NCBI RefSeq assembly: GCF_036417845.1
Contig: NC_090020.1
Coordinates: 32,038,425-32,102,424 of the forward strand
Origin: Apteryx mantelli
Taxonomy: Eukaryota; Chordata; Aves; Apterygiformes; Apterygidae
Direction: 5' to 3'
Length of the DNA: 64,000 nt
Shown here piece after piece: positions 26,496 through 38,759 of this stretch (position 1 is its first letter; every line of letters begins with the position of its first letter). A program made the position numbers and the translations under genes. Below the pieces are notes generated by a model. It did no database searches, was not told the DNA's origin, and was given only the letters and a program-made list of their open reading frames with translations.

Positions 26496-26661
26496 TTAAT
26501 ACCAACGGGTTTTCTTTGCCTGTTCCAGCCTTTGTATAGTCTCCCTGAGTAACCTTGTATGCTGGTCCTGGGCATAGTTTCTGCAAGTGGCAGCTTCATA
26601 CTTCTTCAGCTCTTGAGAGTTTGCCTCCAAGTATCAGCCCTCTTGTTTAATTGCATAGCCT
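26496..26661 (-). pseudogene. Exon-like coiled-coil fragment with an internal stop, unidentified
   Basis: On the minus strand a good acceptor (tttttctctaacag) ends at 26662. The following frame reads GYAIKQEG, a TGA at 26634-26636, then YLEANSQELKKYE, a short stretch, and TRLLRETIQRLEQAKK before a stop at 26496-26498. The composition is that of a charged helical or coiled-coil protein, not random AT-rich sequence. The TGA could be a decayed TGG codon. No clear donor is present; gtatta near 26503 is weak. I do not recognise the family. It may be a relic exon or chance. Confidence 0.3.
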
Positions 26662-29600
26662 CTGTTAGAGAAAAAGCTCAATATGCTCTGATGCAATAAC
26701 ATAACCCTCATGGTAAATGTGGGCTAGCTGTAATAATTACAGTTAGGCAGGCTCATCTTTCTAGAACAAAACCAACTTCTATTAGTCATTTGGAAAAGCA
26801 GTAAAAAGCCAAGCTGGCAAGGAACGTGTTGGCTTTGAGAGCTGGATAGCTGTCCAGCTTCCTCACCAGATTATCTGTCAGCTTCACTGCATGACAATTT
26901 CCTGTCCACTTTGTTTCTGTCTTTGGCATGTTGGCAGCTTCCTTGACCTGCTCTGGGAAACAGGATTTTAATCATAAGATTTCTCTGAAAGTTGCTTCAG
27001 GGGGTTCATTTTTTAATGTTTTTCTTCAACACTGGTTTCTGCCATTTTCTCTGAAAAAGCAATACCCATTGGCAATTGCTGTATTCACTCTTGATAGTTC
27101 ACTCGAGATACCTACGTAGCAAGAGTTAACTCATTCTTTTCTAAAACAATATATGAAAAGTGGAGGAAGAGAAGGCACACATCACTGTTACAAAATTAAA
27201 GCATTACAAAATTAGTCCCCAATTTTCAACATTTTTAGCTTCCATATGTGCAAGCCAGTAAGAGGAATACAACACACTCTTTCCTGTGTATGTTATACTG
27301 CTGGACGGATTCCTGTGATACCAGCTGCATATGTGGTAAAGGATGCCAGATGTACAAGCATGTGCCACAACCTTGCGTATAGATGTATAGTCACACACAC
27401 AGGTCACAGGCTGAGCCTGTTTCTCCTCACATACGGACTGCTATTTGCAACACTTCAGCTATTCGACTGAATTTCAGGAAGTGCAAGTTCTATCCTTACC
27501 TCTGCTGCATACAGTCAAAATAGAAGTCAATCTCTCTATGCCTCAATAGATCAGAACAGTAATGCTTTTTTCACCTAATAAGGGCACTGAGAGGCTTAAT
27601 TTATTAGGGAGAGCACGTGGCTAGTCTGATATAAATACACAAAGCTGGATAAAGGTTACAAAAGCTCTCCCCAGGTCTTGAATGTCCTCCTAGAAACAAT
27701 GATCTTGGTCTGTATTTTCTAGAGAAACTGTCAGTGACACAGAGCAATTCTGCAGGGAATGGCAGTGATAACTAATGTGGTAACTAAGCACAGTATTGGC
27801 TAGCTTTCCTCATTTCAGCTTAGAAGAAGCTATAAAGTGTAAAGATCAACTTATCACTGCTTTGTGCCAGAGTTTGCGTTGTGTAACAGGATATGGTAAT
27901 GCATAATAAAGTGCCTGTGTAATTACCTGTGAGCCACAGTACTTCGCTCTGATGATGCATCTTGGTACAGAGGATTGGTCTCTAGAAAGTATAGGCTGAT
28001 TTACACCTCTTTATATAAACTCCGCACTACTTTGTACACAGTATATGTACTGTGTATGCAGGTGTAGGGAGGAAAGAGAAACAATGATAGAGGAAATTGC
28101 TAGAACTGAAAATGCTGGTGGGAAATTGAGGATTATCTAGTAAGGCAATCTACCTATGAACGCAGGAGTACTAGCAAGGCAAAAGAAAAAATATTTTTTG
28201 TTGGCTTTACAGAAGTTCAAAACACAAGTTTCATACTGTGGTATTCGTTTGAGAAGGCAATTCTTTGTTTGCTGGGACTGGTGCCTGGGAGGCACAAGTG
28301 CCTGTGCGTGAACCTGATTTGCTATCTCAGGGGTCACAACAGGGGGCTAATAGAGAATGACAGCCTTACAAGTGATTTAGCACCAAGACAAAGCACAGCA
28401 TTTCTACCATGGCTGCTGGCTAATTGTCCGCACTTGTGCTGCAACTGCTGCCAAAATTAACTCATTGGCTGCATTAGTCAAATCTCCTTTTGCCACCAGC
28501 CGTTCAAAGATGGTATTTACAAGATGTCACTGAAACTGAGAGAAGGGTGATTCTGCACTGCCAACATGGCAGCAGGAATACGATACCTCTGGAATGTGTG
28601 ATGACAACAGTATTTCCATTTTTGCACTGTAGCAGTATGGGTACCACGATAAATCTGAAGGTTCAGATTAGGCATAGCTTTTGTGGCATTCTGCCTCTTC
28701 TAGAGACTTACAAGAATTGATACTCCACAACAGGCACATTTTCATAAAATCCACTGATTTTGCATCATTCTTATTTGAAGGGACAGAAGCAATTAGGAAA
28801 TAAAAGTACAGTGTATGAAGATAGCCACCAGATGGTAGCAACCACACAGCATGGGTATCTGTTGAATTTCTCAATTATATGGGATTTCTTGAAACCATTA
28901 AAACTTGCACATTTGTTTATACATAAGAATTCAACAGGATGATCTGTAAAAATACTACATACATGAGAAAACTGCTCAGACTCTGCTGCACCAAAAGCAC
29001 CAATGAGAAGCGTCTTCCATGGTCATTCTGTTCCTGTTCACAGAACACACCCCTGTGTCCATTCTGACAAACAGGTGATGTTTACACATTAGGATGTTTG
29101 CAAAACTCAGAAATATAGGTGACTGTTGCATTCAATCAACTGGTTGTTGTATTGTCAGATTTAATCTAGGGTCAAAGAGCCTCTAGTATTTACTAAACTC
29201 TTTTGCCTGGAAGTCTCTGCATAAAGGTTGGAAGAGTGAACAGTGAGCAGTGGAAGAACTTTTTTGAGGACGTTCATCCACTACTCTACGGCAATATCAT
29301 CTGCCCACCACAGCAACAGTGACACTGGCCTCTACACTGTTCTAGGCTGACATGTAAAAATATGCACTGTCCCACAGAAAAACAAATACACAAATTCTAA
29401 TAAAATACTGTAGTTTGTTATATTTTAGACTCTGATTTAAAAGCTGTAAGGGACAGATCTTTCCCTACAGTCACAATCTCCCCGAGCACCAGATCAAGGT
29501 AACCTTTAGGAAACACAGGCTTCCAAAACTGAGTGCATGTATAAGGGAGAGAGCATCAGGCCTTTTTGGAGGTTCCTTGGGTCTGTGTTCCTAGGTGAAG

Positions 29601-29962
29601 CTCAAAAGCTTACATCTCTGTTGATTATCGTCAGTCTAGGTCAGGTGACAAAACCCAAAATGGTGGACAGGTTGCCTTGTCAGCACTCCAATGCTGTGCC
29701 ATCACTGCTATGCAAATTACTGTTATTTTGTTTTTAGAACTTCCTCGTTTAGGAACTGAGACACTAATAGGAAAGAAGATGCTAGATTTTGAAGAATTCA
29801 TGATGTCTCTGCCAGCTCTGCACAAGGATGGCCAAGCTACCTTGCCTAAGTGACACATGCTTCTGAAACACTCATGTTTTGCATCAGAACCATGAGATGT
29901 CATTTGTGATCACTATGGTTTGCATGCAAAGTATGTAAAACCAGCAGTTTTGGTTTCCATAC

Positions 29963-30158
29963 CTGGAGGTAACTTCCCTGCTAACTTCAAGTTCTTCTTC
30001 ATCCTGATGTTGGTCCTCTCTTGGGCCTGATCTCCACCTCTTCCCTTGATATAGCAGTAGCAGCTGGTAATTCTGTGGTGGAAGTATATATCCCTCCTGA
30101 GAAGATCCCATCAGTGCCTCCAGGTTAATACACTCTGTCTGGATTCCTTTGTTGGTTT
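29963..30158 (-). CDS. Candidate internal exon of unknown gene
   Basis: An open 196-nt segment lies between a plausible acceptor (catcactgttcag) above 30158 and a strong donor (TCCAG/gtatgg) below 29963. The frame consistent with an internal exon has 64 uninterrupted codons: an N-terminal part around ECINLEALMGSSQEG, a hydrophobic NYQLLLLYQ, and an acidic REDQHQDEEELEVSREV. Upstream on the same strand, 30170-30340, there are further protein-like stretches (for example EKSGEEEKTRADV), but in shifting frames and with stops. The whole could therefore be a decayed gene or retrocopy. No family is recognised. Chance remains possible. Confidence 0.25.
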
Positions 30159-33100
30159 CTGAACAGTGATGATAGTAGTGGAAGCAGCAAAGACACTGAC
30201 TTTATCATAGTTAATCCTTTGCTCCTGCTTCTACCACCACCTTTGTCATGATGGAAATAAAGGCACATCCGCACGTGTCTTCTCCTCTTCACCAGATTTT
30301 TCTGCCACAGGGGCTATAGTTTTCAGTGATAAGAGCTATTAAGTTTAATAGTGTTCCATCTTTCCTTCAGAAGATTAGATGATTTCACTAGGACAAGTGA
30401 TGCAGAGAGAAGTAGTGGTGGAAAAAATAATATTAGCAATGATAGGACAGAATTTGCACAGGAAACAGTAGACAAAGGACTAGTTGGAACAGCAATAATG
30501 AAGATATCATGCATAGTGCAGAGATGTGGACCCACTGATGTATCTTGGAAGAGGAAGCAGCACTACAGTTGAAACACAACTATGTGTGGGGCTCTGCTAT
30601 CTTTTGCCTGCCTATGGCATGCTAAAGCTAACTCCTGAAATGACTTCATATTCCTTTGCACAGCCAGGGATTCCTTTAGGTCTACTAGTAAACTGCACAT
30701 GAGCACCATTCATGAGCTGGCTGCCCTACAGCACAGGGGAACGTGAATGGCCCAAAACAGTCTTGGAGCTCATCAGATCTACATGCCATTCACTGCACCA
30801 TCTTGAGTAGCTCTTTGTGGCCAACCTCTGTAGAATTGCAGTCAAAGGTGGCCCTGATCCAACATCCATAGTCCTTTATAGACTTGAGGGCTCTAAAAAT
30901 AATGCAATTGAAATAATACACTCAAAACCAGAAAGAGATAGCCAGCTGGAGCAAAGCTCAGCACAGACTGTGTCACCCAGTGCCTGAGGAGCAGTTAACT
31001 GGGGACTAATTGCATTGATCACTTCTCTTCCCTGATTGTATGAACATAATTTTTAACAGTCTGGGATCAGCTGCAGGTACAAGTGATTACAGACCTGAGA
31101 ACCATTTCCCAGGCTACTGCTGACAACAAATTTGTGCCTGCCCCAGACTACACCAGGATGTAAGAAGAATGCAAATGTTACTTTTTTTGCAATAGCTTCT
31201 CAACAGTTCTCTGAGTCTACAGACCCAGTGCTGGGCATGATCTTTGTGCTGCCCTCCCCATTAACATTATTCTCCCACCACACAAAGAAGGAATTTTCCA
31301 GAATCGTCCAACAAAACAACCTAGCAGAAAAACAAAAAGCATTAAAGAAAATAACTATTTCCTAGCTAGACCTGTAACTCTGCCACTCCTATGTCTAATT
31401 CCCAAGTGGTTGCCATTTCAGGTGGGAAGCATGATCCAAGCCATCTACATTCAATTTTAATCACCCTCCTCTCTCTACACAAAGCAATCCCTGAAGCAAT
31501 TGGAAGAACAGCCTGGCAGCTGTTCTTTTGTGAATCTCAGTGTCTCTGCTGTGATTTGTCCCACATCCCCTACTTCTACCATGCTTCAGGCTCTAGCATT
31601 TTTTCAGAAACATGCAGGCTTTTAAACTATGCAATCTCTTAAAAAAAACCCACAGAAACAGAACTTGCATCACAAAGAATTTATAACTGTCTGCTGTGAC
31701 AGTCATTTACACATAGCCCCATTCATGCTACTCTGGCAATGCGCAAGACCCTTACCAATCAAGGGAAGCATAATTTATATCTGCTTCAGGGCAATACATG
31801 TTTTACAAGGCATAATAAAAGAGATTAAAGGCAAGAGCTCTTGAATATTGTTTCCAGCTGTGATACTGTGTCCATCTGACCTTGGGAGATCAGACTCTAT
31901 ACTTAAGTTTCCATACATGTACTTGCTTTTTATAGTGTCTCCAATGCTTTTTAGCTGGTGAGGTCAGTAACTGAGCAGTGTGTACATGTGCACCACGCAT
32001 ATAACACAACTGAAGTTTTAGAGAACAATATGAAACAAAACAAGTATCTTATCAAGATAACACTAATAAGATAGTAACATTTACTTGCTATGCATTGGGA
32101 AAAAAACAAACAAAAATGTCCATTACCCTGTAAAAGTTCTTGCAGCTTTCTCTTACACTGCCCTCTTTGTGCTCACAGCGTGAGCTGCCATGTGCCTGTT
32201 TCTGAGAGCTTGGGGATAGCCCGTAAAATCCCCACTGAGGGCTTTAAACAGGTGGATGAATGCAGAACACCATCATTGTCAAGCATTACTTAAAAAAACT
32301 ATTGATACAAAATACAAATAAGAGCTTCTTCTCATTTACTTTCCCTCCACTAACTTCTCAAAAGACTCTTACAATAATTTTACATGTTTTAGCTCATCCA
32401 ATTTTAAGCATCAGAAATAATGACAGCCTAAGGTGACCTCCTTGACATTGACCAATCCTTGTTTTGTCCTAGGAAACCTTCAAAGACCTCAAGAAAGCTT
32501 GTCTTTCCTGCAAATTACAGACAGTGAACCATTATAATATTGCTTCCACTGAAACACATGCACTACCAGTGCTGTTTCCTTTTGTTTTACAGGCACTTGT
32601 TCTAAGATCTACATGCGCTTTAATCTGTGTTAGAAATTCTACTCCAGCAGTATGAAGCACATTGTGAGTGCATTACTAGGTGCAGGAGGAAAGAGAGGTA
32701 TAGAATCTGCATTATTGTTCTGTAGATCACTTTGTGGTGGACAACATGCCTCCATCAGCTTGTGATGCAGAGTCTCCAGGAGCTGTTAGAATTTAAAGCA
32801 CAGTCTTGCCTTTGGGCCACATTAAAATATCTCCTTCTTTTTAAAGGAATCATTTCTATAGTAAATTTCTATTATCCTTCTTCAGCTAATACCCTTTTGC
32901 AGGCTATTTTTCAGAAGCAGTGCTTTCTCCCAGCAGTACATGTCTGGGGAATCAAGCTACATGTCCTTTCAAACCAAAATTCTATAGCAGGAACAGCTTT
33001 TATCAGAAAATAGCCAGGAAGCTCAGTGAATAGTTATCTTTCTCAAGTCAGAAGAAATCCATTTCATGCTTTATAGTTCTAATCCAAAGTTCACTGAAGC

Positions 33101-34477
33101 CTGTGGGTTTTCATTGCCTTTGATGGGTTTCAGATCACTGAAAAGTAACATGAAGGAGTACACCACCACCTAGCTGCAAGTCTCTGGGTGGTGATACTAC
33201 AAAGCCATGCAAAGCACAACCCAGCTGAGGTTTTCACTCAGTTCCTTCCCACACTGCCTTGTGCTTCTGAAAAGAACTCTTTACAGCTTTAGAGTAAATC
33301 TGAAATCCTTACATAGCTCTCACAAAGTGGGGTTTCTGTGAGAATGACTAGAGCTGGGTAGCTAAGGGAGCTTTAGCCCTTTTTCCTCACATATCTTCAG
33401 AAACACCATCTGGTGCAGCAGAGGTTCATCCAGGCTTGGTATCTCAGCCATGCAGAAATGACTGTCCTCATCTGCTGTGTTTAACAGTCACATAGGTCTC
33501 CAGGGAATCACCTACTTGCATGATGAAGACAGAGAAAGAGCACAATTAGGTAACTACCAGAAGCAGAGACCTCTGAGCAGCTTGGAGAGAACAGCCATGG
33601 GTGTTATGGGCACCCATAAAGAGGGGAGTCTTTGTGGACAGGCAACACCTCCAAGGCTAATCAAAACTGACAATCAGGCAAGACAGATATGTTGCTAACA
33701 CTTAGGGATGGGGCTGTGAGTTTGGCAGAGAAATCTTCTCTCTAATCCAGACTGAGGGAATCCTGTTGTAAAACAGGAGAGCCTACTGGATGAAAGGAGA
33801 AGGGACAGCAAGAAAGAGAAATACAGCTGCGAAATTCACCTCTGAGGCAAGTAAAGCTGAAAGAGGGGCTGTCCCCTCAGTATTTGCAAGTGAAGGCTGA
33901 CAAGAACAGACAGTGAGAGAAAAAGTGATTAAAAAACCCTCAAGGTAACATTTGGAAAGTAGGTAGAAGATAATGTAGAAACAGAGAAGCAAGAAATAAG
34001 AAAACATGAGGAGTGAGAGAAATGAAAAGACGGAAGAGGAAGGATAGACTTGAGTTCCTCAGTCTGGGGAGGATTGCACAGCACAGGGCACAACCTGTCT
34101 AGGCAAGTGAGCAGTCTGACCTAGAACATACCTGCGCTCAGGATCACATCTGACCAGGGACATCTCAGACAACTGAGCCAAGCTCCCTAAACTGGAAATT
34201 ATGTATCAACAGAAAGACATACTTGTTATATAAACAGTAACTGTTATTTTCTTGGAGAGACAAAGAAACATGTGCAGCTTGTTTGTCTGAAGGCTTAGAT
34301 TTCCCTCGAGCTACTCTATTTCAGGGGAACAGTGAAATCTTTGGGAAAGAGAGTCATTTTTTTTCTGCTCTATTTGTACAGCATGAGGAGGTTATGCTCT
34401 AGGCTCAATTTCAAGCTACCACCACAGTCTAAAGAATAATTAATAATAACTTTTTAATTCCATAAGGCACTTACAGT

Positions 34478-34483
34478 TTTATT
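34478..34483 (-). terminator. Polyadenylation signal AATAAA for the unknown gene
   Basis: The minus-strand hexamer AATAAA lies 17 nt past the stop codon at 34501-34503. If used, the 3' UTR would be very short. Its position supports 34501 being the true 3' end of the gene. Confidence 0.45.
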
Positions 34484-34500
34484 TGCTTTGTCTGCAGCAG

Positions 34501-34748
34501 TCATTCCCATTTAAATTGACGACATAGAACAGGATATGCAGGATAAACAGAGACAATTATTGAATCCTTAAAAATCAAAGGCAGGATGTAGTCTGTCTTC
34601 TTAGGTGTTCTCTTTAATATCTTGAAAGATCTGTAATTTGCTTCTCTCCAAACAATCTGGAAAGGCTTCTTCCTCTTCACCATGCTTTTATACAATTTCC
34701 ATTGCAGTCCCCTCAGATTGTGGAAAAACACATATGGTGTTTCTGACA
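34501..34748 (-). CDS. Unknown gene, terminal coding exon
   Basis: The acceptor is ccttattgccag ending at 34749. The exon opens with TG, which completes a GTG codon with the G left by the previous exon, then 81 codons and a TGA at 34501-34503. It encodes SETPYVFFHNLRGLQWKLYK, then a strongly basic stretch (KRKKPFQ, KRTPKK), and ends in CRQFKWE. Confidence 0.6.
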
Positions 34749-37700
34749 CTGGCAATAAGGTATGTATTATGTTAGCATATATGTAAAACTACTGTTTCTC
34801 AGAAAAAGTAGAAGTACACTGTAACAATGCACAACACTGACTTCCACATGCTAGAACTTAAATTGAAGCTCAGACCCAAGTCTGAAGTGAGGTATCCACT
34901 CTAGTAGGTTTTTTTTTTTTTTAAAGCAACATAGGTCTAGTCCTGCTCCCACTGAAATGGGTGGAGAAATTCTTACTGATTACAAAGTCAGGAGGAAAAA
35001 TAATTCACACATCATCATTATCAACACCACTGTTTGGCATCCGTGTTGCCAGTTTCAGCCAGTAGGTCAAAAAAGTAACTAGACATCAAAACTTACTGAC
35101 TGCACCCCCTCATGGATGTGGAATGATGGCACATCCGTGAAGACACATTTGTACTGATGCTGCCTATGTTACATCTGTTATTGGAAGTTAAAAATTGATC
35201 TTATCTCAGCTCAGCCCTGTTTCATCCTGTTCCCATGTTAAATCCTCCTTGGTCATCTAGGTATGGATTTTGTTGCTGTTGGCCTCCAGGGAACATCTTG
35301 ATGGAGAAAGCATGAGAACCAATCGAAACCTGCTGCCTAAATGTTCATCTGCTTCTTGAGGACCATAAGGAAGTCATTACTATGGCAGTCTTCAAGTGCA
35401 AAGTATCCTCCCTCAAAATTACTGTAACTCATGGTAGAAACCATTTTGTGTCTCCTCTAAATTGTTCCTTGGAGATTTCAGGTTATATCTGAGAATTCAG
35501 AAGCTATAAAGACGGCTTTAATTTTTCCTGAGTTAAGTAGGAAGGCCACCCAGTGCCATTAAACTGGCATTTTTCTTAGACACACATACAAAGAGGAAGA
35601 GTAAGATGTGAAACAATTACAAAGCCCAAAAGTACTTTGAAATCATGGGTATGGGGCAGGGAGTAATATGGTTAGTGCTGCTTTGGCATAGATTCTCCAC
35701 TCTTACATTCAAGTGGGAGCAAAGACTGTCTACTATGGGAGATTCTCCAAGCAGAATGGTCACAGTGTATGGAAACCATCAGCTGTAGCAAATCCACACA
35801 CACACAAAAAAAGTCTCTTTAAAATACTTCAGTGCAGAAGTAAGAGTTAACAACAAGGCGACGACATTCAAGCACTACTGATTTGAGAATCCACTGCTTT
35901 GCTTAAACCAGGCCAAAATTGTTTATAAGGATCCAACTCCCACTGATACCCAAGTAAAGATTCTTACTGAATTCAGTGTCAGGAGCAACTAACAAGCTTA
36001 GGAGAATTACTCGACTTTGTGCACAAGGACCAAACATAGTACACCATGGATGTAAGCAAATTCCCAAATGCCTATCATGCTATTGTTTACCTTTTAGATA
36101 TTTGTTACAAGTTTTTTTTTTTTTTACAGAAAAATAAATATTTGGTTTAAATAAATATAGCAGATTTATTGTTTACTTTTGCTTTGACAAGCCTATTTTT
36201 CCATTTTCCAAATATTCAGGCTTCTATTATTTGGAAATGATCTCAGAGTATATCATCTTAGTTCTCATATTCAGGAACTGTCTCTTGAAAGTCAGTCTCA
36301 TTATTTTCCTTCTTTTAATTTTTATTCTGTTGTTCCTGGCTAATCCTATATATGCTATTCAGAGACATCCATAAATAAATATCAGTACAGACTGCTCACC
36401 TTCAGAAGTGTGTACTTTAGAAATGGAAGAAGTCTCAAATGACGGCTGGGTTTTTTTCTCCTTCCTGAAATGCTGCATCTTGCATAATATCTCCCCATTG
36501 AAACATTTGTGTTGGATCAAAGAAACTGGCATAGGAAGGCAATTTTTGATCAAAAACACATATGGGAGTATAAGCTTTTGCAGCGGGTCACAAACGTAAG
36601 ATTTTTTGTGTCCTCCAGCAACAGTTATTTTTGACTTTGATTTAGACAGCTGTTTGAAGTCCTCAGATAAGCAACCGTCTGGGATTCTCATTTCTGTTCT
36701 TGGTGATTCAGCATTTTCCTTTGCAACATCTATTTGTGAACAACTGTTACTAATAGCCTCACCAGAGAACAAGCTTTGTTTTTCACATGCTGCAGTATCC
36801 CAGTGGTTAGATTTTACTGCTGACTGTATAGTATGGAAGAGAGAGATGTGTGTTTGCTCCAAAATTAACTGGTACCTTTGCTGCTCATTTTTAATATTTG
36901 TGAGAGATGACAACAATTTTGACACCTGAAAAAATACAGGACATTTTCCACATTAATGGCCTGGACTGTAAAAATGAACTCTGTGGATGAATTTCAAGTT
37001 TTCTTTTTCAGTTATTACTACTTATATTTTTTTAAAAAGCAGAAATTCTGATAAGAGTCACAGTTTTGTAGCCATTGATCTGTATACAATACCAAAGAAT
37101 CATCCTTGCCACAAAGATCTTGCAATCTAAACATCGGCTAGAAAATAATGAAAGGCTAGAGATGAAGATAAGAGCAAGATGATCATATAAGATATAATGA
37201 GCAGTGCCCCCAGCACTCCACAGTAATGACAGTATTGACAAAGGCAAGCTCTTTCGATTGCCTTTGTACCATCATACAAAGATGTTTCTTTTCTGATGTT
37301 TGTAACAGACTGCAAATGTCAACTACTCCATGAAAAATCTCTAATATTTCTACTATATGCCTCAATTAATAAAATTGTTCAAAACTAGTTTAAAAACATA
37401 ATTTGTCTGGAACAATGTGTAAGGCTACTTGTATAAAACAGATCACTAAGGGTGAGAAAGGGAACCTAAGGAAACTGTACCATTTTGTATCCCACGTAGC
37501 TTGTGTCAGTACCCAGTGCCAGTCAAACCCTTATAGGAGGTTGTAAAGATGATGACCTAAATAACAAGCAGGATGTGCTATCTGCTTGCTGGCATACACT
37601 ATGAGATACTGGATCCAAATATTATTCATTACAAGTCATGTTATGTCACAGGAAACTCAGAGAAACTGAGCCTTTCTATATAGACATAAACAGCATTTTT

Positions 37701-38431
37701 AGATTAGAAACTAGTCAAAGCAGAATGCTTGTTTTCTGGATTGCAACTGAAAAAAAAAAGTAATTTTAGTTTATTCAGATAGGACTCAAAGTTTATGAAA
37801 CGAAAAAACAAGCAAGCTGCTTCCATTAAGATCAAAGTGCATTGAATTGCAAAGAATCTAAGGTAAAAAGCAGAATCAGATACCTGGCTCTTACTGAGCT
37901 TGTGACCAAATGTACTGATACATCAGCACCACTGAGAAAGAAACAAAATGATCATTCAGTACTTACTAAGCACATACCACAAAAAAATATTTTTCTCAGA
38001 ACAGACGCAAGTGATAGGAGCTGAAATACTGTGCTCATTAATACTGAACTTGTAAGAGTAAATTGCTGTAAGTTCTGATAGGAATTCTTTTTGACTATAA
38101 AAATCAGCACAAATGTACTTGTGATTTAAAAATTCATTTGTATTTTCTTGTTAAACATTGTTACATCAAAGCCTAGAATTTTCTCACTCTGACAATGTCG
38201 CTATATACACTGAAGAGGGTTTTGAACAAATAATCATTCAGTACTGTAGCCAATGTAGCCAATCATTTGGCATCTAGCCATCATACAAAAAAAAAAAAGA
38301 AAGGAAGTAGATGACAAAAAACCTACAAACTAATTTTATACTGTTAAAGTATTCACTTTCCAATCAGGAAAGAATAATTGTTTCTTTTGCTCTATATCTT
38401 CTGATAGTACATCATTCCTAGTTTGACCCAT
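34501..38431 (-). CDS. Uncharacterised three-exon gene (about 282 residues)
   Basis: I assembled this gene from three minus-strand exons: 38357-38431 (start), 36400-36925 and 34501-34748 (stop). Each intron has GT-AG ends. The phases agree without adjustment: exon 1 ends in phase 0, exon 2 leaves one base, and exon 3 opens with the two bases needed. The product would have about 282 residues: MGQTRNDVLSEDIEQKK at the start, a helical LLSSLTNIKNEQQRYQLILE segment, a Ser-rich middle, and a basic C-terminal region (SMVKRKKPFQIVWREANYRS). It has no signal peptide or membrane segment that I can see, and no recognised domain. A CpG island lies just upstream and an AATAAA 17 nt after the stop. Human C9orf153 sits in the same position between GOLM1 and ISCA1, but I see no sequence resemblance. 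The start context lacks a purine at -3. Gene reality is likely; function is unknown. Confidence 0.6.
34749..36399 (-). other. Intron 2 of the unknown gene
   Basis: GT-AG intron of about 1.65 kb with donor GAAG/gtgagc at 36399. No further exon is needed to keep phase, and I see none. Confidence 0.5.
36400..36925 (-). CDS. Unknown gene, large internal exon
   Basis: The acceptor cctgtattttttcag abuts 36925 and the donor TCTGAAG/gtgagc follows 36400. The exon is 526 nt: 175 open codons plus one base. The open frame starts exactly at the acceptor, not at an ATG, which argues for a real exon. It contains SKLLSSLTNIKNEQQRYQL, LFHTIQSAVKSNHWD, KQLSKSKSKITVAGG and KLILPYVFLIKNCLP. Confidence 0.62.
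36926..38356 (-). other. Intron 1 of the unknown gene
   Basis: GT-AG intron of about 1.4 kb with donor GGAAA/gtgaat at 38356. No other coding segment is apparent inside it. Confidence 0.5.
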
Positions 38432-38446
38432 TGGACCTTCACTGTG
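38357..38446 (-). CDS. Unknown gene, exon with the start codon
   Basis: The acceptor ttttcttttttcag ends at 38447 and the exon is exactly 90 nt. The whole exon is open in the coding frame. I place the start at the ATG at 38429-38431 (MGQTRNDVLSED), with +4 G but C at -3. Five codons (HSEGP) lie upstream of the ATG without a stop, so an upstream coding exon cannot be excluded. A non-coding first exon would lie in the CpG island above 38.76 kb; a candidate donor is TTTGTG/gtgagc near 38740. Confidence 0.58.
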
Positions 38447-38759
38447 CTGAAAAAAGAAAAGCAACTCTAATTAGTACATAAAAACGTGAAAATGATAGAG
38501 AAACAGGATTAAGAGGAAAAGATGAACAGCAAAAATACAAATGTCCCGAATTAGGTAGAGAGTGAGTGAGTCAATTTCATATTTCCCAGACAGGCTCACA
38601 GGAGTTAATTACGGCCCTTTTCTGTTACACATCATAGATCTTCGCCCATCAGAGTCTAAAACCTTCTCAAGAAAGGCAGAACTTCTCACTGTCCTCGTGA
38701 GGTGATTCCCAGGCCAAGGGACTTCAGCACCAAGCTCACCACAAAGCACTAAATCTTTC

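Larger units (their letters stand above)
19951..34500. other. Intergenic region between the GOLM1 promoter and the unknown gene
   Basis: About 14.5 kb with no gene I can identify. Two minus-strand exon-like open segments are listed separately (26496-26661, 29963-30158). Simple repeats are (TA)n at about 23692-23718 and C12A10 at 24245-24266. Short open frames on the plus strand at 30351-30572 and 31132-31844 have no recognisable domains. A small palindrome lies at 28035-28056. Confidence 0.5.

Noticed and set aside
30351-30572. 73-codon plus-strand frame with polar, protein-like composition
   Set aside because: No promoter, splice or homology support. It overlaps a minus-strand frame of similar length.
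31132-31844. Three consecutive plus-strand open frames of 71-83 codons
   Set aside because: Different frames, no recognisable motif, no consistent splice sites linking them.
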